Of a stretch of DNA of 64,000 nt, positions 42,460 to 51,662 are shown piece after piece. A program made the position numbers and the translations under genes. The notes beneath the pieces are model-generated. The model searched no databases, had not been told where the DNA came from, and worked only from the letters and a program-made list of their open reading frames with translations. Position 1 is the first letter of the stretch, and every line of letters begins with the position of its first letter. This DNA is from Deltaproteobacteria bacterium. Lineage in GTDB: Bacteria > Desulfobacterota > Desulfarculia > Desulfarculales > Desulfarculaceae. The stretch spans positions 1 through 64,000 of the forward strand of contig JAHLLK010000020.1 in NCBI GenBank assembly GCA_020444165.1, in the 5' to 3' direction.

Positions 42460-44238
42460 ATGCCTCTTTGCAACCATGTCGGGCCCCGGCCGGCCGGGGC
42501 CGCGGCTTCTGGCCGCTGCCGCGCCCGCGGCTTGACCCGCAACCTGACCCTCAGCCTGGCCCTGGGCCTGGCCCTCAGCCTGTCCCTCTGGGGCGGGTCC
42601 CCCGGCCGCGCCGCGGCCAAAGAGCCCGCCCCGGCCGCGGCCCCGGCCAAGAGCCTGATCCTGCTCATCGCCGACGGCTGCGGGCTGGCCCACTACACCC
42701 TGGCCCGCTGGGTCAAGGGCGCTCCCCTGGCCTTGGACCGCATGAACTCCGGCACCCTGGCCACCTGGGCCGCCGACTCCGTGACCCCGGACTCGGCCGC
42801 GGCCGCCACCGCCTTTGCCGCCGGCCAGCGCACCGACGCCGACGTGATCGGCCTGGGCCCGGCCGGGCCCGACCTCTGGGGCCAGCCCCTGCCGGCCGGG
42901 GTGCCGCCCCACCGGCCCCTGGCCACCATCCTGGAGGGGGCCCGCCTGGCCGGCAAGTCCATCGGCCTGGTGGCCACCTCCCGGGTGACCCACGCCACCC
43001 CGGCCAGCTTCGCGGCCCATGTGATCGACCGCCAGGACCAGGCCCAGATCATGGCCCAAATGGCCTACCAGCATTTGGATGTGCTCATGGGCGGCGGCTA
43101 CAATCTCCTCCATCCGGCGGCCCAGGGCGGCAAGCGCAAGGACAACAAGGACTTCCGCACCCTCATGCGGCAGACCGGAATCCTGGCCCGGGACGCCCGG
43201 GAACTCAAAGGGGCGCCCCTGGCCCGCATCTTCGGGTTTTTCGCGCCCAGCCATATGGCCCCCGAGGTGGACCGCGCCCGGATCGCGCCGGACCAGCCCA
43301 CCCTGGAAGAGATGACCGCCAAGGCCCTCCAGACCCTGGGGGCCAACAACCAGGGCTTCTTCCTGATGGTGGAAGGCAGCCAGGTGGACTGGGGCAGCCA
43401 CGCCAACGACCCGGCCCACATGTTGGGCGACCTCCTGCAGTTCGACCGGGCGGTCGCCGTGGCCCTGGACTACGCGGCCCACCACCGGGGCACCCTGGTG
43501 GTGGCGGTTTCCGACCACGACACCGGGGGGCTTTCCGTGGGCAATGCCCGCTCCGACCTGAACTATGACCAGATGAAGCCCGCCGCCCTGCTGGAGCCCC
43601 TGGCCAAAATGCGGGCCTCGGCCGGGGCCATCTGGGAGATGGCCGGCCCCAACCCCACCCCGGAGCGCCTGCAAGCCCTGGTGAAGGAGTGGTGGGGCCA
43701 GGAGCCCAACCTGGACGAGGCCCGGCGCATGCTGGCCATTGGCCAGAAGGGCCGGGAACATCCCAAGCTCTTTGGCGAGGACTACGGCGTGGGCGAGGTG
43801 TTCTCGGCCGAACACACCCTGGTGGGCTGGACCACCCACGGCCACACCGGCAATGACGTGCCCTGGTTCGCCCTGGGCCCCGGGGCGCCCACGGGCCATC
43901 TGGACGCGCCCACCCTGGGGCAAGCGCTGGCCCGGGCCCTGGGGGTGGACCTGCCGGCCACCACGGCGCGCCTGTTCGTGAACGCCCGGCAGGTCTTCCC
44001 CCCGGAGATGTTGCAGGTGCAGGTCGGCCCCACCGGCGACCGGGTGGTGGAGATCCGCCTGGGCGGCAAGCTGGCCCGTCTCACCGTAAACCAGGAGCGC
44101 ATCTTCTGGGACAATCATTACCGCCGGCTGGAAGGGCTGGTGCTGGAGCCCGAGCCCGGGGGCCCGGTGTACGTGCCGCAACAGGCGGTGGAGATCATCA
44201 AGGGACAAGTCCCGACCGGGAAGGCGGAGGGCCGGTGA
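42460..44238 (+). CDS. Alkaline phosphatase, exported
   Basis: 592 residues. A basic start and a hydrophobic stretch (LTLSLALGLALSLSLW) give a signal peptide, so it is periplasmic. The alkaline phosphatase core has LIADGCG (metal Asp72), VTPDSAAAATAFAAG with the nucleophile Ser112, EGSQVDWGSHAND, VSDHDTGGLS and THGHTGNDVPWFALGPGA. Together these give the three-metal active site. Length is above E. coli PhoA (about 470), with an extra C-terminal beta-rich domain (VQVGPTGDRVVEIRLGGK). The hybrid kinase gene starts at its stop. Confidence 0.93.
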   Translation: MPLCNHVGPRPAGAAASGRCRARGLTRNLTLSLALGLALSLSLWGGSPGRAAAKEPAPAAAPAKSLILLIADGCGLAHYTLARWVKGAPLALDRMNSGTLATWAADSVTPDSAAAATAFAAGQRTDADVIGLGPAGPDLWGQPLPAGVPPHRPLATILEGARLAGKSIGLVATSRVTHATPASFAAHVIDRQDQAQIMAQMAYQHLDVLMGGGYNLLHPAAQGGKRKDNKDFRTLMRQTGILARDARELKGAPLARIFGFFAPSHMAPEVDRARIAPDQPTLEEMTAKALQTLGANNQGFFLMVEGSQVDWGSHANDPAHMLGDLLQFDRAVAVALDYAAHHRGTLVVAVSDHDTGGLSVGNARSDLNYDQMKPAALLEPLAKMRASAGAIWEMAGPNPTPERLQALVKEWWGQEPNLDEARRMLAIGQKGREHPKLFGEDYGVGEVFSAEHTLVGWTTHGHTGNDVPWFALGPGAPTGHLDAPTLGQALARALGVDLPATTARLFVNARQVFPPEMLQVQVGPTGDRVVEIRLGGKLARLTVNQERIFWDNHYRRLEGLVLEPEPGGPVYVPQQAVEIIKGQVPTGKAEGR

Positions 44239-46946
44239 GCCGAACCCCTTTCCCGGCCCCCTATGCCGCCCTGGTGGCCCGGGCGTCCGGGGGCTTTTTC
44301 CGGGCCGGCCCCGCGGGGGAGATCCGGGAGGCCAACCCGGCTTTCTGGCGGCTGGTGGGCCGGGAGGGCCCGCCGGCCGGAGGCTTCTCCCTGCTGCGGG
44401 ATCTGGGCGGCCCGGAGGAAGCGCTCCGCGGGCTGTGGCCCCGGGCCCTGGCCGGGGAAGACGGCCTGGAGGCCCGGCTGGAGCTGCCCGGGCCGGAGGG
44501 AGCGGGGCGGCGTTTGCGCCTGGTGCTGGCCGCCGCCCCGGGCGGGCCGGCCGGCGAGGGCGAGATCGCGGGCCTCTTGGAGGAGACCGCCGCCCCGGCC
44601 GCCTCTTCCAAGGCGGCGCAGGCGGACCCCTACGACCGGCTGCGCAGTTTTTTGGAAACCGCCACCGACGGGCTTTGGGAATACAACCCCCGCACCCGCG
44701 AGGCCTTCCACTCGGCCAGCGGGGCGCGGCTGTTGGGGTATCAGCCCTGCGAACTGCCCCCCAGCCAGGAACTGTGGCGGGAGCTGATCCACCCCGCGGA
44801 CCGGGACCAGGTCACCCAGGCGATGGTGAATCATTTCCAGGGCCGCACCCCGCGCTTCGAGGCCGAGTTCCGCATGAAGAACGCGGCCGGGCAATGGCAG
44901 TGGCTGTTGGGCCGGGGCCTGGTGGTGGAGCGGGAGCCAGACGGCGCCCCCTGCCTGGCCATTGGCACCTGCACCGACATCTCCCACCGCCGCCAGGCCG
45001 AGCAGGCCCTGGCCGACAGCGAGGAACGCTTCCGCCACGCCTTTGAGTTCGCCTTTTTCGGCCTGGCCCTGGTGGACCCCCAGGGCCGCTTCTTCCGGGT
45101 GAACCGGGCCCTCTGCGAGACCCTGGGCTACAGCCGGGAGGAGATGCTGGGCTTCACCTTCCGGGACCTCACCTACCCCGCGGACCGCGAGCCGGGCAAT
45201 TCCCTGTTTCAGGACCTTTTGACCGGCAAACGGGACCGGGCCAGGGTGGACAAGCGCTACGTGTGCAAGGGCGGCCGGGTGATCTGGGTGCGGGTCAGCT
45301 CCTCGGCGGTGCGCGACGCCCAGGGCCGGGCCCGCTACTTTGTCTCCCATTTCCAGGAGACCACGGCCAGCCGCGAGGCCAGCCAGGCCTTGCAGGAGTC
45401 CGAGGAGCGGCTCCGCATGGTGCTGGACGCCACCTCCGAAGGAGTGCTGGACCTGGAGCTGCCGGCTTTCCGCCTGCGGCAGCCGCCCCAGTGGGCCGGG
45501 CTCCTGGGCTACACCGCCAAGGAGATGGAACCCCTGGACACGGTGTTCGAGCGCCTGATCCACCCCCAGGACCGCACCGGGACCTGGGCCAAGTTCAATG
45601 AGCATCTCTCCGGCCGCACTTCCCGCCTGGAGGCCGAGTTCCGCATGCTGAACCAGCGGGGGCGCTGGCAGTGGGTCTTGTGCCGGGGACGGGTGGTGGC
45701 CTGGAACCCCGACGGCACGCCCCAGCGCATCCTGGGCTCCCTGTCCGACATCCACCGCCGCAAGCGCTCCGAGGAGGCCCTGCACCAGGTGGCCCACGGG
45801 GTGGCCCACAACTTCAACAACATGCTCCTGGCCATCAGCAGCAACGCCCAGGCCGCCCGGGGACTGGCCGAGATGGAGTCCCTGCCCCGGGGGGAGCTGT
45901 TGCAGCTGTTGGACAACGTGATCAGCGGGGCCCTGTCCGGCAAGGACGTGGTGGCCCGGCTCATCTCGGCCGTGGAGTCGCCCCAGTCCCATCCCCGGCG
46001 CTGGGAGACCGTGGACCTGGAGGAGGCCCTCAGGGTGGCCCTGGAGATCACCCAGGCCAGCAGCCGCCGCCGGGGCCTGGGCCAGGTGGAGTTCGCCTCG
46101 GCCGTGGCGCCGGGACTCTTGGTGCAGGGGGTGCGCGGCGAGCTGTTGGAAGTGTTCCTGAACCTCATCAAGAACGCCCTGGAGGCCATGCCCCTGGGCG
46201 GCAGGCTGACCATCCAGGGGGGCCGGGAGGAAGGGCGGGTCTGGCTCGCCTTCCAGGACACGGGGGTGGGCATGGGTCCGGAGGTCAAGGAGCGCCTGTT
46301 CCAGCCCTTTTTCACCACCAAGACCCCCCACGGCAAGGGCCTGGGCCTGGCGAGCAGCCGGAGCATCATCCGGGCCCACCAGGGCTCCATCGCGGTGGAG
46401 AGCCGCCCGGGCCACGGCAGCACCTTCACCCTGCGCCTGCCCGCGGCCCCCCGGGGCGCGGAAGCCCATCTGGCCGAGGACCTGCCCAGCTCCCCGGCGG
46501 CCCGCTTTCTCTTGCTGGTGGAGGACGAGAGCCTGGTGGCCATGGGGCTGACCGCCCTGTTGACCCAGGCCGGCCACCGGGTGGCCCATGCGGCCAGCCT
46601 GGCCCAGGCCCGCAACCTCCTGCGGCGCACTCCGCCGGACCTGGTCCTGTGCGACCTGGGCCTGGGTGACGGCACCGCCTGGGACGTCTTGGCCGAGGTG
46701 GTCAGCCTGGACCGCTTCCACCAGCGGACGGCCACCCCCTTTGTGCTCATCACCGGCTGGAGCCCCGAGCAACTGCCCACCCAGCCCCCGCCGGGCCTGG
46801 CCCCGCCCCAGATGGTGATCCACAAACCGGTGGACCGCAAGGTGCTCCTCCGGGAGGTGGCCCGGCTGCTGGCCGGCCGCGAGCCCTCGCCGCCGGCCCC
46901 CGACCCGTCCCCCGCCGCGCCGGAGACGCCCTCCCATGGGTCATGA
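44235..46946 (+). CDS. PAS-repeat hybrid sensor histidine kinase with C-terminal receiver
   Basis: 903 residues from a GTG overlapping the alkaline phosphatase stop (GTGA). At least three PAS domains with PAC ends (LAIGTCTDISHRRQAEQ, FVSHFQETTASREAS, LGSLSDIHRRKRSEE). The kinase H-box is HGVAHNFNNMLLAI with His about residue 525. HATPase_c motifs: NLIKNALEAM (N box), FQDTGVGM (G1), FQPFFTTKTPHGKGLGL (F/G2). The C-terminal receiver has LLLVEDES and the acceptor Asp about residue 807 in LVLCDLGLGD. No membrane segment, so it is cytoplasmic; no DNA-binding output. It overlaps the antiporter gene by 11 bases. Confidence 0.92.
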   Translation: MSRTPFPAPYAALVARASGGFFRAGPAGEIREANPAFWRLVGREGPPAGGFSLLRDLGGPEEALRGLWPRALAGEDGLEARLELPGPEGAGRRLRLVLAAAPGGPAGEGEIAGLLEETAAPAASSKAAQADPYDRLRSFLETATDGLWEYNPRTREAFHSASGARLLGYQPCELPPSQELWRELIHPADRDQVTQAMVNHFQGRTPRFEAEFRMKNAAGQWQWLLGRGLVVEREPDGAPCLAIGTCTDISHRRQAEQALADSEERFRHAFEFAFFGLALVDPQGRFFRVNRALCETLGYSREEMLGFTFRDLTYPADREPGNSLFQDLLTGKRDRARVDKRYVCKGGRVIWVRVSSSAVRDAQGRARYFVSHFQETTASREASQALQESEERLRMVLDATSEGVLDLELPAFRLRQPPQWAGLLGYTAKEMEPLDTVFERLIHPQDRTGTWAKFNEHLSGRTSRLEAEFRMLNQRGRWQWVLCRGRVVAWNPDGTPQRILGSLSDIHRRKRSEEALHQVAHGVAHNFNNMLLAISSNAQAARGLAEMESLPRGELLQLLDNVISGALSGKDVVARLISAVESPQSHPRRWETVDLEEALRVALEITQASSRRRGLGQVEFASAVAPGLLVQGVRGELLEVFLNLIKNALEAMPLGGRLTIQGGREEGRVWLAFQDTGVGMGPEVKERLFQPFFTTKTPHGKGLGLASSRSIIRAHQGSIAVESRPGHGSTFTLRLPAAPRGAEAHLAEDLPSSPAARFLLLVEDESLVAMGLTALLTQAGHRVAHAASLAQARNLLRRTPPDLVLCDLGLGDGTAWDVLAEVVSLDRFHQRTATPFVLITGWSPEQLPTQPPPGLAPPQMVIHKPVDRKVLLREVARLLAGREPSPPAPDPSPAAPETPSHGS

Positions 46947-48807
46947 ACTGAACGCCCTGTTGTTGGTGATGGTGCTGGCCGCCTCGGTGCCGATCCTGGC
47001 CAACCGCCTGAAGCGCTTCCGCGTACCCATCGTGGTGGGGGAGATCCTCTGCGGCATCATGGTGGGCAAGAGCGGCTTCAATCTGGTGGGCGGCAGCCCG
47101 GCCCTGGAGTTTTTGGGGGAATTCGGCTTCATCTACCTGATGTTCCTCTCGGGCCTGGAATTGGACTTCGCCCAGGTGGGCGCCGGGGTGGAGGAGGAAC
47201 GGCGCCAGCCGGGCTGGCGGAGGGTGCGCACCCTGGCCGTGGCCGGCTTTCTCTGCACCCTCCTCTTGGCCGAAGGCGCGGGTTTCTTGTTCCGCCTTGG
47301 GGGCCTGGCCAAGGATCCGGTGCTCATGGGCCTGATCCTCTCCACCACCAGTCTGGGCATCGTGGTGCCCGTGTTGAAGGAACGAGGGCTGATCAAGACC
47401 TCCCTGGGCCAGCTGCTCCTCATGTCCGCCCTGATCGGCGATTTCGTCACCCTGCTCCTGTTGGGGCTGCGGATCAGCCTCCTCCGGACGGCCGACGCCT
47501 CGACCACCATGCTGTTCCCCGTTTTGCTCCTGGCCTTCGGGGTGGCGGCCCTGTTCGCCAAAAGGGTGCGGCACTGGGCCTGGTTGAACCGCACCATGGA
47601 CGAACTGTCCCACGCCACGGCCCAGATCCGCATCCGGCTGGCTTTTGTCATCCTGGTGGGCTGGGCGCTCCTCTCCCGGGCCCTGGGGGTGGAGACCATC
47701 CTGGGGGCCTTTTTGGCCGGGGCGCTCATCAGCCTCATCTCCTGGGAGCGCGACGCCCTGGCCCTGGACAAGCTGGAAGCCTTTGGCTACGGTTTCTTCA
47801 TCCCGGTGTTTTTCATCATGGTGGGGGCCAGCTTCGATCTCAGGGCCCTGTTGGAATCGCCCCGGGCCCTGGCCGCCGTGCCGCTGGTGATCCTGGCCGC
47901 CTATCTGGTGAAGCTGGTGCCGGCGCTTTTGTTCCGGCTCAGATTCGACTGGCCCCAGACCCTGGCCGCGGGCTTTCTCCTCTCCTCCCGGCTGTCCTTG
48001 ATCGTGGCCGCCGCCTCCATCGCCCTCAAGATGGGCATCATCAGCCAGGCCGTACACTCGGAGCTGATCCTGGTGGCGGTGGTGACCTGCACGGTGAGCC
48101 CGGTGTTGTTCAACCGCTTCGTGCCCTCGCCGGAGCTGACCGAGCGGGAGGGCATCATCATCCACGGCCGGGAACACCTGGCCGAGTTCCTGGGCGAGAA
48201 GCTCCGCCGGGCCGGGGAGAAGGTGGTGTTCATTGCCTGCGACCTGCCCCAGATGGCCCGCATGACCACCGGTCCCCAGGTCTGTGTGCTGGGACCGGCC
48301 AGCGACGCCGCGGTGCTCCATCAGGCCGGGGCGGCCACGGCCGAGGCCCTGGTGGCCATGGGCGAGGACCCGGCCGAAAACCTGGCCGTCTGCCGCCTGG
48401 CCAAGGAGAGGTTCGGCGTGCCCAACGTGGTGGCCCTGGCCGACGAGCCCCAGCAGATCGCGGCCCTGGAGGCCCTGGGCGTGCGGGTAATCCAAACCCA
48501 CCTGGCCACCGCCGTGGCCCTGGAAGGCGCCGTCCTGTTCCCCTCCACCTTCGAGATGCTCATGGACATGAACTATGGCATCGAGTTCCTGGACGCCCTG
48601 ACCCTGAACCGGGAAATGCTGGGCAAAAGCATCCGGGAACTGAACCTGCCGGGCCGAGTCCTGGTCATCGGCCTCCGCAGGGACGGCGAAGCCCTGGTGC
48701 CCCAGGGCGACCTGGTGCTGGACTTCGGCGATACCGTGACCCTGGTGGGCGAAGGACCGGAACTCCGACGCGCCAAGGACCTGCTGCAAGGCAAGTTCCA
48801 CGGGTGA
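46936..48807 (+). CDS. CPA2-family cation:proton antiporter with TrkA-N and TrkA-C domains
   Basis: 623 residues, starting inside the kinase gene. About 1-390 is a 12-13-helix CPA2/KefB-like antiporter: KRFRVPIVVGEILCGIMVG, FIYLMFLSGLELDF, SLGIVVPVLKERGL, and GAFLAGALISL; the helix with ALIGDFVTLLLLGL carries an Asp for ion transport. About 400-540 resembles a nucleotide-binding TrkA-N domain (EGIIIHGREHLAEFLGEKL, where the usual GxGxxG is degraded). The final ~75 residues fit TrkA-C (DLVLDFGDTVTLVGEG). It probably exchanges K+ or Na+ for protons at the inner membrane. The overlap suggests co-regulation with the sensor kinase. Confidence 0.92.
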   Translation: MGHELNALLLVMVLAASVPILANRLKRFRVPIVVGEILCGIMVGKSGFNLVGGSPALEFLGEFGFIYLMFLSGLELDFAQVGAGVEEERRQPGWRRVRTLAVAGFLCTLLLAEGAGFLFRLGGLAKDPVLMGLILSTTSLGIVVPVLKERGLIKTSLGQLLLMSALIGDFVTLLLLGLRISLLRTADASTTMLFPVLLLAFGVAALFAKRVRHWAWLNRTMDELSHATAQIRIRLAFVILVGWALLSRALGVETILGAFLAGALISLISWERDALALDKLEAFGYGFFIPVFFIMVGASFDLRALLESPRALAAVPLVILAAYLVKLVPALLFRLRFDWPQTLAAGFLLSSRLSLIVAAASIALKMGIISQAVHSELILVAVVTCTVSPVLFNRFVPSPELTEREGIIIHGREHLAEFLGEKLRRAGEKVVFIACDLPQMARMTTGPQVCVLGPASDAAVLHQAGAATAEALVAMGEDPAENLAVCRLAKERFGVPNVVALADEPQQIAALEALGVRVIQTHLATAVALEGAVLFPSTFEMLMDMNYGIEFLDALTLNREMLGKSIRELNLPGRVLVIGLRRDGEALVPQGDLVLDFGDTVTLVGEGPELRRAKDLLQGKFHG

Positions 48808-48900
48808 GAACTTTTGGGGAGGAAGAGGGAGAATGTGGGGGAAAACCCCTTTTGTGAACAAAAAGGGGTTTTCCCCCACACCCCCTTTCCCCCAAAAAAA
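48808..48900. repeat. Palindromic element, copy E6
   Basis: GGGGAGGAAGAGGGAGAATG, GTGGGGGAAAACCCCTTTTG, GTGAACAAAAAGGGG, TTTTCCCCCACACCCCC, TTTCCCCCAAAAAAATTTTG. Close to a full copy; the outer arms GTGGGGGAAAACCCC and GGGGTTTTCCCCCAC pair without a mismatch. It begins at the antiporter stop codon. Confidence 0.9.
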
Positions 48901-48904
48901 TTTT

Positions 48905-48963
48905 GCGGGTTGTGGCTTCCCCCCAAGCCAGCTTCGCTTGCTTGGGGGGAAGCCACAACCCGC
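48905..48963. repeat. 24-bp perfect hairpin next to element E6
   Basis: The left arm 48905-48928 (GCGGGTTGTGG...CCAAGC) and right arm 48940-48963 are exact reverse complements over 24 bases, with an 11-base loop. It directly follows E6 and has no T-run after it, so a plain intrinsic terminator is unlikely. Confidence 0.9.
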
Positions 48964-48974
48964 CTGGGGTTTGG

Positions 48975-49285
48975 GCCCTGATATTTCCGACGGGGGCAGC
49001 GCTTTGCTTAGATCTTGTTCTGCAATAGAATCCTGTCCGAATTTTCAGATGGCCCTTCGCCCCGGACCGGCACAGCCAGATGTTTGCCGGCAAGGCGACG
49101 GACAAGCGACAACCGGAGGCGTAGCTGAAGCTACGGCGAGGTTGGAGCGAAGTCCGCAACGCAGCCGGCGGACACCTGGCGCAGCCGCCCCCGTCCTGAA
49201 ATCCAAGCCTTAAAACGAGGTTGGAGCGCAGGCCCCGACGCCGCCGGCGGGCATCTGGCTGTGCCGCCCCCGCCCCCCCTAGAGC
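48975..49285. repeat. Composite interspersed repeat, copy C
   Basis: GATATTTCCGACGGGGGCAG, an AT-richer middle, CCCCGGACCGGCACAGCCAG, TTTGCCGGCAAGGCGACGGA, an internal inverted repeat GCGTAGCTGAAGCTACGG, then AGGTTGGAGCGAAGTCCG and GCCGGCGGACACCTGGCGCA, repeated once more as GCCGGCGGGCATCTGGC. This is the most complete copy; it shares all these blocks with copy B. No gene in 48964-49400. Confidence 0.8.
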
Positions 49286-49400
49286 GCCCAATTCCTTTAT
49301 CCCTTGCCACCGTACCGGGCGGCGGAGTACAAAATCAGAGCACCTTGGTTCTCTGCGGGAAGCTTCGGCCCCGCTGTTTCGCTGCAACCGGGTTAGGGGA

Positions 49401-50681
49401 ATGAAGCTCAAGGAAGATTTCATCACCGTACCGTTCGACAGCTCCCAGCTGGTCACCCGGAACCGGGAGTTGGCCGCGGTATTGGAGATGAGCGAGTTTC
49501 TGGCCTCCCAGCGCACCCCCGAGGACGTGCTGACGGGCGGGCTCACCAAGGCCATGGAGATCTTCGACATGCCGGTGGGCCGCATCTACCGCCTGGACCC
49601 GGACGGCCAGCACCTGACCATGGTGGCCCACCGGGGGGTGGCCACCGGCGGGCTGGAGCGCATGAGCCTCGCCGAGGGCTTCACCGGCAAGAGCGCCCGC
49701 ACCCGGAGCTTTTTGGCCCAGCCGGTGGACGCCCTGGAGGACGCCGACCGGGTGAAGCTCCTGAAGTCCCGGGGCATCGGCACGGTGATCTGCGTGCCCC
49801 TGGTGGCCCTGGACGAGCTGGTGGGGGTGATCAACCTGGCCGCCCACGGCCAAGTCACCCTGGACATCGACCGGGTGGACCTGATGTTGGTCATGGGCAA
49901 CCTCATCGCCGTGGCCCTGGACAACACCCGCCGGGCCCAGGAGCTGGTGGCCCACGCCGCCGAACTGAAGGCCCGCAAGGAGGCGGTGGAGTTCTTCGCC
50001 TACACCCTGGGCCACGACCTGAAGAGCCCCGCCGCCGCGGTGGGCGCCCTGGTGCGGCTCCTCATGAAGCGCTCCCATGAGCAGATGGACGACAAAGCCC
50101 GGGAGACCTGCCACCAGATCAGTGCCGCGGCCGAGCATATCAGCGAGCTGGTGGGGGAGATCAACGCCTATATCAAGGCCAAGGAAGCGGCGCTGAACCT
50201 GGAGGCGCTGGACGTCCCCGCCTTCCTCAAGGAACTCTGCCTGGAGTTCCAGAGCCGCCTGGAGGAGCGGGGCATCCGGCTGGTGGCCGTGGAGCCCCTG
50301 CCGCCGGTAGTGGCCGACCGGGTGAATCTGGCGCGGCTGTTCCGCAACCTGGTGGACAACGCCCTGAAGTATGGGGGACCGGGGCTCAAGACCATCCGGG
50401 TGTCCCACCGCCCCTGCCCCGAGGGCCATCTCTTCGAGGTGGCTGACGACGGCCAGGGCTTCGCGCCCGACCAGGCCGACGTCATCTTCCATCTGTTCAA
50501 GCGCGCCCGGAGTTCCGAAGGCACCGAAGGCACCGGCCTGGGGCTGTCGGTGGTGCGGGAGGTGGCCCGCCGCCACGGCGGCCGGGCCTGGGCCGAGAGC
50601 CGGCCCGGCGGGGGCGCCAGCTTCTTCTTCACCCTGGCCCAGCTCACCCCGGGCCAAGCCCCTCCCAACATGCTGGACTAA
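49401..50681 (+). CDS. GAF-domain sensor histidine kinase
   Basis: 426 residues, TTAGGGGA upstream. A GAF domain covers about 40-185: AMEIFDMPVGRIYRLDPDGQ, GFTGKSARTRS, VICVPLVALDELVGVINLAA. A helical linker leads to the H-box FFAYTLGHDLKSPAAAV, His205 (a HisKA-type with HDLK). The ATPase has LFRNLVDNALKYGG, EVADDGQGFAP, FKRARSSEGTEGTGLGL and SRPGGGASFFFTL. No membrane segment and no receiver, so it should be a soluble kinase sensing a cytoplasmic ligand or redox state. Its partner regulator is not next to it. Confidence 0.92.
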   Translation: MKLKEDFITVPFDSSQLVTRNRELAAVLEMSEFLASQRTPEDVLTGGLTKAMEIFDMPVGRIYRLDPDGQHLTMVAHRGVATGGLERMSLAEGFTGKSARTRSFLAQPVDALEDADRVKLLKSRGIGTVICVPLVALDELVGVINLAAHGQVTLDIDRVDLMLVMGNLIAVALDNTRRAQELVAHAAELKARKEAVEFFAYTLGHDLKSPAAAVGALVRLLMKRSHEQMDDKARETCHQISAAAEHISELVGEINAYIKAKEAALNLEALDVPAFLKELCLEFQSRLEERGIRLVAVEPLPPVVADRVNLARLFRNLVDNALKYGGPGLKTIRVSHRPCPEGHLFEVADDGQGFAPDQADVIFHLFKRARSSEGTEGTGLGLSVVREVARRHGGRAWAESRPGGGASFFFTLAQLTPGQAPPNMLD

Positions 50682-50699
50682 TCCGCCGCGTGGCCGCGT

Positions 50700-51535
50700 G
50701 GCCGCGTGGCCGCGTGCCGCGGCTGGCGTAACGGGTCGGGCGAGCCCATCATTCAAACCAAACTCGTACGCTCCCGAAGTTTAGCAGGCCCCGCCCCACT
50801 CTGCCCAGGGGCCGCGTGCCGCGGCTGGCATTGCGGGTCGGGCGAGCCCATCATTCAGACCAAATGCCCATCGCTCTCGGAGCCGGGCTGGGTCCAGGCC
50901 GCTGCCAGGGGCCGCGTGCCCCCGGCTGGCCGCGTGCCGCGGCTGGCATTGCGGGTCGGGCGAGCCCATCATTCAAGCCAAACTTGTATGCTCCCGAAGC
51001 TAGGCCGTGTCTAACCGCTACCCGGGGCCGCGGCACGCGGCTGGCGTAACGAGTCGGGCGAGCCCATCATTCAAACCAAATGCCCATCGCTCCCGAAGTT
51101 CAGCATGCCCCGCCCCGCCACGCCCAGGGGCCGCGGCACGCGGCTGGCGTAACGAGTCGGGCGAGCCCATCATTCAAGCCAAACTTGTATGCTCCCGAAG
51201 CTAGGCCGTGTCTAACCGCTACCAGGGGCCGCGGCACGCGGCTGGCGTAACGGGTCGGGCGAGCCCATCATCCAGACCAAATGCCCATCGCTCCCGAAGT
51301 TTAGCAGGCCCCGCCCCACTCTGCCCCGGGGTCGCGTGCCGCGGCTGGCGATGCGGGTCGGGCGAGCCCATCATCCAGACCAAATGCCCATCGCTCCCGA
51401 AGTTTAGCAGGCCCCGCCCCACTCTGCCCCGGGGTCGCGTGCCGCGGCTGGCGATGCGGGTCGGGCGAGCCCATCATCCAGACCAAATGCCCATCGCTCC
51501 CGAAGTTCAGCATGCCCCGCCCCGCCCTACCAGCA
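50700..51535. repeat. Tandem repeat array TR3
   Basis: Eight units with GCGGCTGGC at about 50721, 50823, 50941, 51039, 51142, 51240, 51343 and 51446, so spacings of 98 to 118. Each unit reads through GGGTCGGGCGAGCCCATCAT, TCAAACCAAA or CCAGACCAAATGCCCATCGC, then GCTCCCGAAG. Two unit types alternate by their second half (CCAAACTTGTATGCTCCCG and CCAAATGCCCATCGCTCCCG). It shares CCGCGGCTGGCG and GCTCCCGAAG with TR1. The array starts just after the GAF kinase and ends at element E7; no gene seen. Confidence 0.9.
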
Positions 51536-51542
51536 AAACATC

Positions 51543-51640
51543 AAGTTTTTTTGGGGAAAGGGGGTGTGGGGGAAAACCCCTTTTTGTTCACAAAAAGGGG
51601 TTTTCCCCCACATCTTCGCCCCACATCTTCGCCCCACATC
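51543..51640. repeat. Palindromic element, copy E7
   Basis: AAGTTTTTTTGGGGAAAGGG, GGTGTGGGGGAAAACC, CCCTTTTTGTTCACAAAAAG, GGGTTTTCCCCCACATC. The inner and outer palindromes pair fully. It is followed by three copies of a CCCCACATCTTC unit (51606-51640). It lies downstream of the leftward acylase gene, again in the standard orientation to that gene. Confidence 0.9.
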
Positions 51641-51662
51641 TTCCTCTTCCTCCGCCATCCTC

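Noticed and set aside
44118..46937. A leftward frame of over 900 codons opposite the hybrid kinase
   Set aside because: Antisense shadow; the plus-strand frame has PAS, HisKA, HATPase and receiver motifs in order.
50700..51535. CRISPR array
   Set aside because: Units are about 100 bases and similar through their whole length. There is no short repeat with unique spacers and no cas gene.
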